Shown piece after piece: positions 47,085-58,300 of a stretch of 64,000 bases of DNA. The position numbers and the translations under genes were made by a program. The notes beneath the pieces are model-generated. The model saw only the letters and a list, made by a program, of their open reading frames with translations, searched no databases and had not been told where the DNA came from. This stretch comes from Absidia repens (Eukaryota; Mucoromycota; Mucoromycetes; Mucorales; Cunninghamellaceae), in assembly GCA_002105175.1 (NCBI GenBank), contig MCGE01000016.1, positions 131,501-195,500 of the forward strand. The letters are read 5' to 3'. Position 1 is the stretch's first letter. Every line of letters begins with the position of its first letter.

Positions 47085-48590
47085 ATGAACATTACAACCA
47101 CAACGACAACGACATACAACCAACGACAACTACAACAACAACGACAACAACAGCAACAACAGCAACAACAACAACAACAACAACAACAACGATCGACACG
47201 GAAACAGTCAGACCCACGGGTAGACCGGAAACAGAAGTGCAAAATGGATATCGCAAGGTACATCGCCCTATCGAATTACCTCACCAATAACACCTTCCCG
47301 ATCGGTTGCAACACGGAAAAACAAAGACGATCAATTAGAACGATGGCCAGGCGGTATATATCTATCTCTGGAAGGCTGTTTACAAAGAATGGAGCTGGCC
47401 AAACTCTGCAAGAAGTCCTACACACCGGTAACGCTGACGAAGTAATACTAAAAGTACACGACGAAGGACACTTTGGCGTCACCAACACATGGCGAAGACT
47501 ACGTTTGGAATTCGACGGGTACCATTTATATCAAAGGGTGAAAGACCTGGTGGAATCGTGCGACACATGTCAACGAAGAGCAAGAAGAAGGCATGTAAGG
47601 GTGGAACCAGCAAGACCGATACCTGCCCCTCCTCATCCATTTTATATGATTGGTGTCGATGCTGTTGGACCGGTGAACGAATCTAGACTGGGAAACAAAT
47701 ATCTTCTTGTAGCCGTTGATTATCTTACGAAATGGCCTGTGGTGGCGGCGGTGCCCAATATTAACGAAACTACTACTGCTGATTTTCTATTCGATTGTGT
47801 GGTCAAGGACTTTGGTGTACCCTCCTACATTTTAACTGACCGTGGTTCAAACTTTCTGGCAACTTATGTGGAACACTTTTTGAAGCGTATTGGCTGCAGA
47901 CACTTGACAACGACCTCTTTTCGACCTCAGACGAACGGAATGGTAGAACGCATGAATCAAACCGTGGTGAACACTCTGGCAAAAATAGCAAGAAATCAAG
48001 ATGACGACCTTTGGGACACGAAACTGAATGAAGCGATCTTAGCAATACGAACTATGCCGAATGAAACGACGGGTGTCACTCCTTCTATGTTACTTTTTGG
48101 GTACAACATGAGAACTCCTGCTTTATGGTCTGCTCCTCGAATTGATTTTGTGCAAGGCGATCACCAAGCAATGATTCAAGAAAGGGTAGAACAAATCACT
48201 GGTGTCATAGCAAGATTGAAATTGGAAGCCAAGACCAAGGTAGCCGAACGACAAGCGAAACAGAAAACGCGATACGACGAGAAGGTTCATAGGAAACTTT
48301 ATGATGTTGGAAGCAAGGTGTTGCTTATGGAAAACTATACCGTTGGCAAGAAATTTGGTGATAAGTGGATTGGTCCTTTTGTTGTGGCTCGCTCGTACGG
48401 TAATGGCACTTATCAACTGGTTGGTCCTGGTGGAAAACGAATTGAAAAGCCGGTGAATGGCGATCAACTGAAAACCTATGTGCAACGAAAGAATATGATC
48501 CCTCAAGTTTCCTCTGGCGCACATCAATTGGAACAGTATTTGGATCGACGACAGCTGCGTGACGATGCGGATTACGAAAGCCTTCTGTAG
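47085..48590 (+). CDS. Retrotransposon integrase in a separate reading frame
   Basis: 501 residues from ATG 47085, starting MNITTTTTTTYNQRQ with a polyQ stretch from CAA repeats. The HHCC zinc domain is present (HDEGHFGVTNTWRRL...CDTCQRR). The catalytic core shows D in GVDAVGPV, D in LTDRGSNF and E in NGMVERMNQ. The C-terminal GPF module is KWIGPFVVARSYGNGTYQL, with no chromodomain after it. It joins the cDNA to chromosomal DNA. Its separation from RT by a stop, an A-rich spacer and its own ATG is unusual for Ty3-like elements. It could be expressed from a spliced or subgenomic RNA, by reinitiation, or not at all in this copy. Code use resembles that of the RT frame. Confidence 0.92.
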   Translation: MNITTTTTTTYNQRQLQQQRQQQQQQQQQQQQQQQRSTRKQSDPRVDRKQKCKMDIARYIALSNYLTNNTFPIGCNTEKQRRSIRTMARRYISISGRLFTKNGAGQTLQEVLHTGNADEVILKVHDEGHFGVTNTWRRLRLEFDGYHLYQRVKDLVESCDTCQRRARRRHVRVEPARPIPAPPHPFYMIGVDAVGPVNESRLGNKYLLVAVDYLTKWPVVAAVPNINETTTADFLFDCVVKDFGVPSYILTDRGSNFLATYVEHFLKRIGCRHLTTTSFRPQTNGMVERMNQTVVNTLAKIARNQDDDLWDTKLNEAILAIRTMPNETTGVTPSMLLFGYNMRTPALWSAPRIDFVQGDHQAMIQERVEQITGVIARLKLEAKTKVAERQAKQKTRYDEKVHRKLYDVGSKVLLMENYTVGKKFGDKWIGPFVVARSYGNGTYQLVGPGGKRIEKPVNGDQLKTYVQRKNMIPQVSSGAHQLEQYLDRRQLRDDADYESLL

Positions 48591-48658
48591 TTTAGTGATT
48601 TTATTATTTTTTATATGTTATTTTGTAGTTTATATTCATTATTTTATTTGTAGTTTAG

Positions 48659-48674
48659 TTTAAGGTGGGGGGGA
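48659..48674 (+). promoter_or_regulatory. Polypurine tract
   Basis: AAGGTGGGGGGGA directly precedes the 3' LTR; it is the expected plus-strand primer for reverse transcription, although interrupted by one T. Confidence 0.75.
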
Positions 48675-48950
48675 TGAAACGTGGCCACGTTGTATATGAA
48701 GCAGATCGGTATATTCAGCGTGTGACCGACCATTTCCCCTAGTGACCGTTCCTTTTTTAGTATTTATTTTATTTTCTTTGACAGCTAAATAAAACACATC
48801 TTTATCTTGAACTGTATATCGATCACGACGTTGAATTTGTTATTTTGGATTTTGTTATTTGAATTGTTGAATATCGTATTGTTAAGTAATACGACCTTGG
48901 AACCCACTGCCGAACACCCTCACATCATATTATAAGCACCACACGTATCA
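48675..48950 (+). repeat. 3' LTR
   Basis: 276 bp, same ends and apparently the same sequence as the 5' LTR. It is followed by GAAA (48951-48954), the right target-site duplication. Confidence 0.95.
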
Positions 48951-48954
48951 GAAA

Positions 48955-49710
48955 AAAAAATTGACCGGTTCTATAAAAGAAACACTCAAAAATAAAACTC
49001 GTGACCATCCATTTATGTCATTTCTTCGTGAAATCTATCCTAACAGTAGTATATATGTTTCCTTGGTATCTATATATCATTTAATACAGTATCTGACTAT
49101 GTTATTGTAGTTATTGTAGAAATATCTGGTATCTTTGACCGAAAATGGCTTGCTCTGTTTCATGGTGTACCCCTCTTTTCCCTTTTTTTTTTTTTTTTCC
49201 CAATCAACAGTAGGCTATATAGAAGTGTTGGTTATAACTAAGAAATAGTTCTGATATGCCCATTTTCAAACACAGCTTGAAAAAAAGCATAAAATTTAAA
49301 AATGGATTTTTATTGAGGAATATAATAATATACAATATACTATGATAAACTAGGGATACTCTACTACTAATAACAGCTAAACCACTAAACAGGTAAAGTG
49401 ACAAATACATTATTTGGCAAGAACAACATCAATACTATGGCCACTTGCCTTTGATTTCGTAGTGCTTCGTTTGGGCCTCGTCAACTGATGTAGAGGAAAA
49501 GGAGAAACAGCATAAAAAAAGGGCATTCTGGATTTATTTTCTCCCAGGGGCGGTGTGACTTGCGGTTGTTTTTTTTTTAGTGGGTCATTTTAACCCAAAT
49601 CGGACTCCCAAAACGTTCCAAAAGTCATTGCAACGGGCGGGACGCAACCTGTTATTTTTTTTTTCTGTGTTTTTGTTTTTTTTCCTTCTTCTTCTTCTCC
49701 ATTCGAAATC
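48955..49710. promoter_or_regulatory. Intergenic region upstream of ATP7
   Basis: No gene seen. The last 160 bp contain GC-rich elements (GGGGCGGTGTGACTTGCGG near 49550, CAACGGGCGGGACGC near 49631) and then a T/C-rich leader ending at the start codon. These are probable promoter parts of ATP7. The remainder is AT-rich. Confidence 0.4.
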
Positions 49711-50442
49711 ATGTTTGCCACCACTGTACGTTCCGCTGCCAAGGTTGACTGGACCAAGTTGAATGTCAGTCTTCCTCAAGAAACCGCTTCTTCTTTACAA
49801 GCTTTCCGTAAGCGTCATGATGAAGTTAAGCGTGTCTTGGCCGAATTACAAGCCCAAACCACTGCTGTCGATTTCGCTCACTATCGCTCCACTTTGAAGA
49901 ACCAAAAGATCGTCGACCAAGCTGAAAAGTCTCTCAAGGATTTCAAGCCTGTCACCTACAACCTCGATGCTCAACTTAAGGCTATTGATCAATTTGAAGC
50001 TAAGGCCGTAAGTTTACACATCCCGTTCTCTATGTGAACAAATCCCGTGTATGTTATTGACTCGATTTTTGTTTTTTGTTTTTTGTTTGTTTTTGTTTTT
50101 TTTGTGGGGGTCTTTCTATAGGTTCAAAAGGCCCAATCCACTGTCCAAAAGATTGATGCTGAACTCAAGGACCTTCAAGCTACCCTCCAAAACATTCAAA
50201 ACTCTCGTCCTATTGAACAGTTGACTGTAAGTTCTTTTGTTTTGTATCATTGATTATATATCACGTTCCTTGCTCTGCGTGATTCTCATCATCTTTTTCT
50301 CTCGTGCTTTTCTTTTATTTAGGTCGACGATATCATCACTGCTAAGCCCGACCTTACCACCAACGTTGAAAAGATGCTTGAAAATGGAAAATTCAACGTG
50401 CCCGGTTACAAGGAAAAGTTTGGCGATATCTCTTACTTCTAG
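49711..50442 (+). CDS. ATP7: Mitochondrial ATP synthase subunit d
   Basis: Three exons: 49711-50007, 50122-50226, 50323-50442; 173 residues (yeast Atp7 is 174). Start MFATTVRSAAKVDWTKL, matching fungal subunit d: the amphipathic VDWTKLNVSLP, LQAFRKRHDEVKR, then a long helical central section (FEAKAVQKAQSTVQKIDAELKDLQ) and the conserved end DIITAKPDLTTNVEKMLENG...NVPGYKEKFGDISYF. It is part of the peripheral stalk (stator) of F1Fo-ATP synthase on the matrix side. No cleavable presequence is obvious, as for yeast. Introns all have phase 0. AATAAA lies 73 bp after the stop. Confidence 0.97.
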
Positions 50443-50515
50443 ACGACATTGTAGTACTTTTATTGACGGGAACGACTTGTTTAGTATGATGATTTTTTAT
50501 CTTACAAATGAAAGA

Positions 50516-50521
50516 AATAAA
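50516..50521 (+). terminator. Polyadenylation signal of ATP7
   Basis: AATAAA in GAAAGAAATAAAGGC, ~75 bp downstream of the stop. Confidence 0.6.
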
Positions 50522-51420
50522 GGCTTTGTTTTGGGCTTTGTACTTATTCAAATATACTGATGTTGCGTGTCAATGATGTGTATGACATGGTTCTTTTTCA
50601 ATTTATTACAGTGCTTCTGTTGTGTTGTTAGCATGATGATATAGTTGTAGGGCATAAAGGGAATAGAATTGATTTATGGGTTATCTGGGATGCATGTATT
50701 TGGCGTATAAAATGGGGGGTGATATATAATGCTGGCGCTTATTGCAATGAATAGTGGGGATAATGCCAATGATGGATGATAATGACTTCAATTTTATTGT
50801 GATGGGTTCGTGGGGATGGTAATGATGATGATCACAGTGACGGTAGTGATAGTGATATGATGATGAACGATAAAAATACTTGAATACCAGTCAATGGTTT
50901 TTGAAGCATAGAAAAAGGAATGTTGTGTAGGACAATTTGTCAATGCTGCCTCATACCCTGTCCCCACCTTTTTTTTTTTCTTGCACATCGTATTTTTTTT
51001 TTTTGATACACACACATATGACCATTCGACAAGGCAAAATAAATGAGAGACTAATAATGAAAACGACAAGTTATCATATATTTATTCAGATCTATATGTG
51101 AACTATTTCAATTAACAACATGTTATGTTAACGACAGTACTGTAACACCTATCACAAGATGAGGCTATTGCGAGTGCGTTAACGTGGGGGGGGTTGGGCA
51201 TAGTGAGGCGAAGTATATTGTCGTAGAATAAACATAGCATAATGTAATATACGATAATTCAAATTGATACGGTAATTAATTCTACTGTGGGAGACAACCT
51301 ATTCTATAGTGAAGGGTGCGCTAACATATTCCAAGCTTGCTTCTTGTTGAATGGTACATCTATTGCAAAAAAGATATGAGAACTTCCATTTTTTTAATGG
51401 ACAAAAAATCGCACCGAAAT
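50522..51420. other. Intergenic region
   Basis: No gene supported. It contains GATGAT/ATGATG microsatellite-like patches near 50820-50870 and a G9-class run near 51187. It ends at repeat copy E. Confidence 0.35.
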
Positions 51421-52406
51421 ATTCAAATACCGCCCACGTGAATATGTTTATTTACTCCCAGTTTTTTTTTGTCCTCCTTCTTTCCCTTTTTTTTTTTTTT
51501 TTTTTCCTTCTATTTTCAGTCACCATTCAACTTCCTTGAGGTCATGGTGATCTTAGGTTAGTGTCAGGACCAGTTAGAAGGGTTTTCAGAACAGGCATGA
51601 CAAGATGCATGGCTAAACCCTTCCATTTTGGATCTCGGATTTGAGACCACCAAAGAGTTAGCTCTTTGGAGTCGCCAATAGCTTAGTTTAGTCTATGTTT
51701 TAGTCTTAATTTGCCATTTTTGTATCCTTACCCAAATAAAATATGTCTATGTTTACTTGCTTCAATGAAAAATGTTCCATTAGTCTCCCTCATGTCTTAT
51801 GTAATAGATCCCTTTCTTCCTACCATGTCCTATTTTCATTGGTGTAAACCGTTGTTGTGCTTTGATAGCAAATGTCCGTTTAGCTTTTCTCATGACCTTT
51901 ACAGAATATTAGCTCCCTTTTTACAATTGTCCCATTAGATTAGTGTTTATCATTCTTCAATCTCACGATGGCCATCCTCATGCTTTCTCCAGTTGATCCC
52001 TTTTCATACCTTATTATGTTGAGCCTCCCCCCCCGCCTTTAGTTTTAATTTATACCAATATGCTTTAATAAAATATTTTATTTTTATTGATACTCTTTGA
52101 CCCATCGGATAATGCGGTATGTCGTTTTTGTAGCTGTTTTACTAGTGTCCAGTCAAACACCTGCATTTAGTTTTCCTAGAATAACTTTACTTTTCACCTA
52201 TTAGTTTCTCCAGCGATTGGGTAAGTAGTCCTAGGTCACTTTATATAAACATGGGCGTATTTGAGCTCACCCATTTATAGCAATCAAACCAAACCATACA
52301 GCCAGTTTATATTCCCCTATAAATTATTATAGTCTCTCTTCCACACGAGACTGAATATGCTGTATATATCCAGTTCATTATTTTCATTGCACATAGTATA
52401 ATAAAA
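51421..52406 (+). repeat. Dispersed ~1.0 kb non-coding repeat, copy E
   Basis: ATTCAAATACCGCCCACGTG opens the copy (CACGTG 51435-51440), followed by TTTATTTACTCCCAGTTTTTTTT, a pyrimidine tract, the core (GGTTAGTGTCAGGACCAG, GATGCATGGCTAAACCC, CAATAGCTTAGTTTAGTC), CAAATAAAATATGTCTATG near 51735 and further modules (GCTTTAATAAAATATTTT near 52063). The terminal GCACATAGTATAATAAAAC near 52390 matches the end of copy C. Confidence 0.83.
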
Positions 52407-52829
52407 CAACCCCCCCCCAAAAAAAAGGAAAAAAAAAACTATGATGTAGCATCCAGTCATCTTTTTCCGCAAAAACCTTTATCATTGTATCACTTGGTTT
52501 CGACTATCGACCACCATGCATTTTAACATATTTAATTGAGATAAGACAAAACTAGTTTATATATTTCGTTGAGCTGTGCAGCAGTAACAAAAAACTGTGC
52601 GGGTGTGCATAGATGAAGAAAGAAAAAAATACGACAATGGCAACACACTTTTGTGCAAAAAAAAAAAAAAAAAAAAAGCAGACAATTTGCAAGGGCAAAA
52701 AAAAAGGTCATTTATTGAAAGATCATCATTATACAAATAGAGTCATACTAAACTACGATAATATAAAAACAAAACAGGGGGAGGGAAAGAAATAAAACTA
52801 ACTATCCAAAAGGGAGGAGAGAGCTAAGA
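52407..52829. other. Intergenic region downstream of the LysM gene
   Basis: A-rich DNA with runs at 52426-52438 and 52659-52677; includes the 3' flank of the minus-strand LysM gene. No gene. Confidence 0.35.
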
Positions 52830-54685
52830 TCAATAATAGAGGAGCTTGCAGTTGCCACCTTCGTAGACGTCGACCTTGGACACGCCATGTTTCTTGTTGA
52901 GCGACTTGTAGTGATCGATATAGTTGACAAACCAATCAATATGATTCCCTTCAAAGCTCCAGCTTTTATCGTCGACCAAAAGGCACCCATTGTGTTTCTT
53001 GCTGGAGCCAGGGATTGACCAGCCATCGAGTTCAGGGACATAAATCTTGGTATTGCGGCGAAGATCGTTGGCGGCCACGGTAATAAAGGGACGGAGCGAG
53101 GTACCATACGAGGTCAGGCCATGGGGTTCGGTTTTGGCATCCAGTTCCATAAAGCACGCATAGTTCTTGGTGCATGCACATGAGCCGAGGTTCACCACCT
53201 TGGTTTTGGAAATCACCGCACTGCCTTCCATCACCGATTGGTCAGCAAAGGCTTGGGGGACCGTCGCAATCGCTTTGCCAGCACAAGTCTTGAGCGTCAC
53301 CTTCTTGCCACTGCTGCTATAGTCGTCTGCATGTGCCACCCAGTAGAATGTAAATGCCGCCGATTTTTTCAAGAGATGTCGTTGCTTGAGTTGAGAGATT
53401 TTTGAGTCCACCTGTTTGTCATTGCCGTTGTCAGAATCATCATCATCGTTTTTCTTCTTGTCTTCCGCAGCCTTCTTGTCTTCAGCAGCCTTCTTGTCTT
53501 CAGCAGCCTTCTTGTCTTCAGCAGCCTTCTTGTCTTCAGCAGCCTTCTTGTCTTCAGCAGCCTTCTTGTCTTCAGCAGCCTTCTTGTCTTCAGCAGCCTT
53601 CTTGTCTTCAGCAGCCTTCTTGTCTTCAGCAGCCTTCTTGTCGTCAGCAGCCTTCTTATCAGCAGCAGCCTTCTTGTCGTCAGCAGCCTTCTTGTCTTCA
53701 GCAGCCTTCTTGTCGTCAGCAGCCTTCTTATCAGCAGCAGCCTTCTTGTCGTCAGCAGCCTTCTTGTCGTCAGCAGCCTTCTTGTCGTCAGCAGCCTTCT
53801 TGTCGTCAGCAGTCTTCTTGTCAGTAGCAGCCTTCTTGTCTTCAGCAGCCTTCTTGTCAGCAGCAGCCTTCTTCTTGTCGTGGAAAGACATTTTCTTGAT
53901 TTGGTTTTGGTCGTTGTTGCCAGACTTTCCACCCTTGACACAATAGTCAAAACCAGGTTGGAGATTATCGCATTTGCCTCGACGGATGGTAGGATTGAGA
54001 TCGTAAAGCTGTCCAACGGAGATGCCATAAGTGGATGCCAGTTTGGTGCAAGTATCACCTTTGACCACTATTTATATTTTTTTTTTTAAAAAAAAAAGTA
54101 GAGTGAAAGAAGAAAAAAATGTCAATATATAGTTTCAAAGGTGTTTTCGATAGCGCGGTAGAAGAAGAAGAGGTGGTTGTATGTGTTCCTTACCAGTATG
54201 CTTTTTGTCACATGGGTTCGTGGAAGTGGAATCCTTGTTTTTCTTGACACAATATTTCTTGGTTGGTTTCAAGTTGGTGCACTTATCATTGACTTGATTA
54301 TTCCAGGCATAAAAATCATCCAAATGAAGACCATAGCGATGGACAATGACATGACAAGTTTCACCGGCCTTGACTGTAAGCAATGATAAGGACAAAAAAA
54401 AAAAAAAAAAAAGAACGGTGAGAAGGAAGAAATATAACTTTTTAAGGGGGGACAATCGATCGGGATTTGAAAACCCAAGATTGCTGTTGTTACTGTACCT
54501 GTATGATATTTTTCACAATCATCACCGTATCGTTTATAAAGATGGATCCATTGACCTTGAGCATTGTATTCATGATCAGGCGATTGAGTGAGGCGGAAAT
54601 CTTCATGCTCGGGAGTATCCAAGGCGAGGACGGCAGATGATTGGCTGAAGATTAAGCCAACCGCCGCAAACACTGAAAGAAGCAT
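52830..54685 (-). CDS. Secreted LysM protein with hexapeptide repeats and 3D-like C-terminal domain
   Basis: Three exons: 54685-54499, 54373-54194, 54067-52830; 534 residues. A signal peptide (LLSVFAAVGLIFSQSSAVLA) is followed by two clear LysM domains: residues ~63-107 (VKAGETCHVIVHRYGLHLDDFYAWN..CTNLKPTKKYCV) and ~123-167 (VVKGDTCTKLASTYGISVGQLYDLNP..CDNLQPGFDYCV). Each starts at an intron boundary. Residues ~185-330 are about 24 hexapeptides of DKKAAE/DKKAAD type, then an acidic linker. The C-terminal ~190 residues resemble the 3D double-psi barrel: FITVAANDLRRNTKIYVPEL, CLLVDDKSWSFEGNHIDWFV, with the three aspartates that name the family. LysM binds chitin or peptidoglycan; 3D domains occur in bacterial wall lytic proteins and some fungal secreted proteins. 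Likely wall-associated. The fold call is by eye. Confidence 0.85.
53457..53883 (-). repeat. 18-bp tandem repeat coding for DKKAAE/DKKAAD
   Basis: About 24 units of an 18 bp sequence (plus strand TTCTTGTCTTCAGCAGCC and close variants). The left block is homogeneous GTCTTC type, the right block mixes GTCGTC, ATCAGC and GTCTTC units, showing recent expansion of one subtype. Opposite-strand open frames here are by-products of the repeat. Confidence 0.92.
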
Positions 54686-55315
54686 AGGAGGAGGGGGAGG
54701 AATGGTAATATTTCAATATAGATAAAATGGGTAATAAAAAAAAGGAAAGGAAGGGGACTATACAAAAAGTCGAAGCAAAAAAAAAAAAAGGTATGTATGT
54801 GTTTATTAAAAAAAAAGAGAGAGGGAAAAAATAGGTGAAAAAATACTTCTTGAACTCATTCTCTTTTATATTCATGTAGGTATAAACTCAAATTGTAAAA
54901 AGAAAAACAGGGTAATTAAAAAAGAAGAAGTAATATGGGGCTCTTTTTCCATCATTTCGATAAAAGAGACAGCAGTGGAACATGGATTGCGTTTCTACAT
55001 CCCAGGATTCGATTTAAAGAATTGACAGAAAAAATAAAAAACAAGGTATATTCAATATCAGCCATCATTTTATTTTGTACCACGTTAATTGGTTTCCATA
55101 AACAACAATAAAGAAAGAGGCAAAAAAAAGACATTTTATTTCATATACATAATAATACAGTAAACTAAGAAAAAAAAAAAACTAAAGGAGGGGAGAAAAA
55201 GAGAGACACAAAGGACATACAAAACTATAAACTAAAATATACACAAAGAAATGAGAAGGAAGGGTGGGGGGATTGGGAATATATATATATATGTATGTAT
55301 AAATATATCATGATT
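54686..55315. promoter_or_regulatory. Intergenic region upstream of the LysM gene
   Basis: Promoter region of the LysM gene and 3' flank of monooxygenase 2. A-rich runs throughout; TATATATATATATGTATG near 55280. No gene. Confidence 0.35.
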
Positions 55316-58300
55316 TCAACAATCATCATCATAAGCCGCCGCTATAAGAGCCGCCGCACTATTTTGGTCATAATGGGGACGTAAAAAAGAATCAAAGTAG
55401 GCATCCAAACGGTCAACATCTTGTTCGTCATTCAAACGAACACGAGCACCGACATAGCCATCAGGACGGATCACCACCATGGTAGGCGACTTGGTCTTTG
55501 TAGGGCTGCTGTTATAAGCGGTATGGCATTGATGGTCATGATCCAGGTACACTTTATCTAACCCAAATGGGAATGCAGCATGAATCACCGCCGACGGCGT
55601 AGTTTGAAGGCATTTGATCACATCGTTTTTACTTGAGGTCGTCACATACAAAAAGGAAAACAGGGGAGGAGATAACGTGGCGGAATTGGAATGTGACGAG
55701 GATGATGTTGAAGAGGAGAAGGATGTTGCGCGTGTATCTTCTGAAAGGCGAGGTGGTGGTGCTGCTGCAGATGTTGCTGTAACAGAGGAGGAGGAAGTGA
55801 TCTCTTCATCAAAGAAGAAAAGGAAGGACGGGTTTCGGCAGTGGTGGTGGCTGTACTAAAGCGAGTCATATTCGTGGTCATAGATGTAGGTGAGCCTGGA
55901 GGAATAGAAAAGGTGGAATAGGATCCGCGTGTAGTAGTTGGGTATGAAAAGGAGGAGCGATGGGACGAGGTGAAAGACGAGACGGAAGCACGGTGGTTGG
56001 GTTCCGGTGGTGGTGAGGATGATAATACTGATGTGGATGCTGACGGAGGAGGAGGAGATAGTGATACAGGAACCGATAAAGGCGTGGTTGTCCTTGGTAA
56101 GGAATAGACGAGTGACTGTCGATGTTGATGATAAAGCTGCTGGTGATGCGTCTCGTATCGATGAATAAAAGAATTGGGGGAATCTAGGTATCGTCGGAGT
56201 TTGCGTAAGGTGGACAAGCATTTCTCGTCTTCATGAATATTGCCACAAAACACCAGAATGGTAAATGACACTTCAGAATATTCCCACCCCATCCTTTCCA
56301 ATAAATGATAATAATTGGGCCGAATACGTTTCCAGCGCTCGGATGTGGTTGGTGCTGTTGTTGGAGTCGTGCACTTATTTACAGTTGCGCCATCTGCTTT
56401 GTCACTGTGTTGTTGTTGCTGCTGCTGCTGCTGCTGTTGCTGCTGCTGTGATGATTGCTGTCCATTGCTATAATATTGTATCGCCTTTTTTGTAACAATA
56501 TGTAATTTTGCTAATGACCATCCTGAAGGCGTTGTTGTTGGGGTGCAAGAAAGAGATCGAGGACGTCCATCAGGCGATTTTTTGTTGTTGCTCTGGATGC
56601 TGCTAACAGGAGACGGAGTGGTTGGTGGTGAGATCGGAGTGGAGGCCATGAAGGTTGGTGAAGGAGGTGGAGGCACAAGTTCTTCTGTAGTCATTGACTT
56701 GATGTTGTTTGGGGTGGTGCATAGGTTGGACTGTGATAATAGAATCTGAATCATGGTGTATGGTTTCAACCGAGCGTTTTGAGCCAAGGAGCCGACAGCG
56801 CCAGGGTCCACATGGTGCTGCATCATTTGAGCCGCCGCAGTGATGGTATTGCTTTCCGATATAGCCAAGGAAAAATTGCTTGCCGTGCCCAAATTGATCA
56901 GATTCGTTTGATAAGGTGTTTCCCCAACAAGGCAAGGTCGATTCTTTTGGATTTTGTACGTCTGTTCGTGAGGATGAATGGTTGGGTCTTCTTCTTCGAA
57001 TGCTGATAATGACCGGTTGCTGATGAGTTGTACAAAAGCTTGTGATGCGGTGAGTACGTCATCCAATTTTGATCTGGACTCTTCCTCATAAGTGTCCAAT
57101 AGTAAAGGCGAGGCACGTCGATGAAGATGCAAGTAAAGTTTCCAGCAGAGATTTTGAGCTTGTTCTAGTCCGAGATTCGTTGATAAAAGTCCGGGAGGTT
57201 CAATTGATTGAGCTGATCCACCCACCAAAAAAAACCTTCGATCCAATACATATTCTTCACAAGATCTACTTTCAGCTATAATAATATATAAGTAACCCTT
57301 CGATCAATTGCCCTTTTTTTTTTATTCTATTACCTGACCAACTAAAATATGAGTGCACTTTTGTAAATTCAACCTGATATGGATCCATGATAGATTTGAT
57401 ATGACGCTGGGCTTTTGCGACCGGGACAGGATCATCAATCGTAAGCTGACTCCAACGAGGCTGATGTTCAAACATAAAGTACATTTTTTGACCGTGGCCT
57501 ATTGAAAAAACGAATATCAAATAAAGTTTAGTTGAATGTTATTCTCATATGATGTACCACCCTCCATCATGAAATTCCCCATTTGTCTAAAAACAACAAC
57601 CCTTTTTTTTTCGGGCTTACCAACAACAAATACAGCATTCTGACCTTTGGTTACGAGAGACATACGAGTACCTACAAAGTTTGTTGTCACTGTTGCCACC
57701 ATAGTATAAAATACACCGGATTTTCCTTGACGATGCTGCGCAATGCCTATAAAGATCAAAAACGAGAGAGAATGATAGGGCAAGTGAGGTAAGTAAAAGA
57801 ACATTCTTTGTTACCGCATCACAAAAACGCCAATCCTTTTTGTAACCCTAAATTACCTAGTTTTTGTCTAACAAAGCTTCTTTTTCCATCAGCACCGACC
57901 AAGATGCGAGTTTTCCAGTAAGATATGGTATTATTGTTCTCGTCATTGTTGTTGTTGTTGTTGTTGCTGATATTGGTATGATCTTGAATTGTGGCCAAAA
58001 CAGTCTTGTCAGGTTGATAGCTTGTAGGCGGTCCATCCTCCATATTGATCAATTCTTGTTGGTATTCGACTTGGATACCATGGCTGGCCAATGCTTTGAT
58101 CAGTGCTTCGCAGACCTTGTGACACTCGTACGAGAGACTCCAATTGAATTCCGTTACTTCGTTTTCCCACACCCGATAGCTTTGGTGGTCAGCGTTGGCA
58201 GCTTGATTTCCGTGTCCGTTGTTGGCAAACGTCTCGAATTTCCAATGTCGGTAGCCATCTTGAAGCATGGTTTCAGATACACCCACACTGTTTAATAATT

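Larger units (their letters stand above)
42909..48950 (+). mobile_element. Complete Ty3/Gypsy (Metaviridae-type) LTR retrotransposon
   Basis: 6042 bp with two 276 bp LTRs that look identical, both TG...CA. The order is 5' LTR, primer-binding site, gag, protease-reverse transcriptase-RNase H, A-rich spacer, integrase, polypurine tract, 3' LTR. The RT-RH-integrase order defines Ty3/Gypsy rather than Ty1/Copia. All coding regions lack obvious inactivating stops, and LTR identity implies recent insertion. Integrase ends in a GPF-type module without a chromodomain. Position upstream of a tRNA gene parallels yeast Ty3, which integrates at Pol III start sites through TFIIIB. Confidence 0.95.

Noticed and set aside
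53457..53883. Regularly spaced repeats as a possible CRISPR array
   Set aside because: Contiguous coding tandem repeats without spacers, in a eukaryotic intron-containing gene.
53402..54058. Long open frames on both other frames/strands across the LysM repeat block
   Set aside because: They arise from the 18-bp repeat having no stops in several frames; the minus-strand frame with signal peptide, LysM and 3D-like domains is the real one.
55776..55830. A second frameshift in monooxygenase 2 near its C-terminal part
   Set aside because: A 53 bp GT-AG interval with pyrimidine tract and TTACAG acceptor restores the frame, so an intron is the simpler explanation, although the donor is weak.
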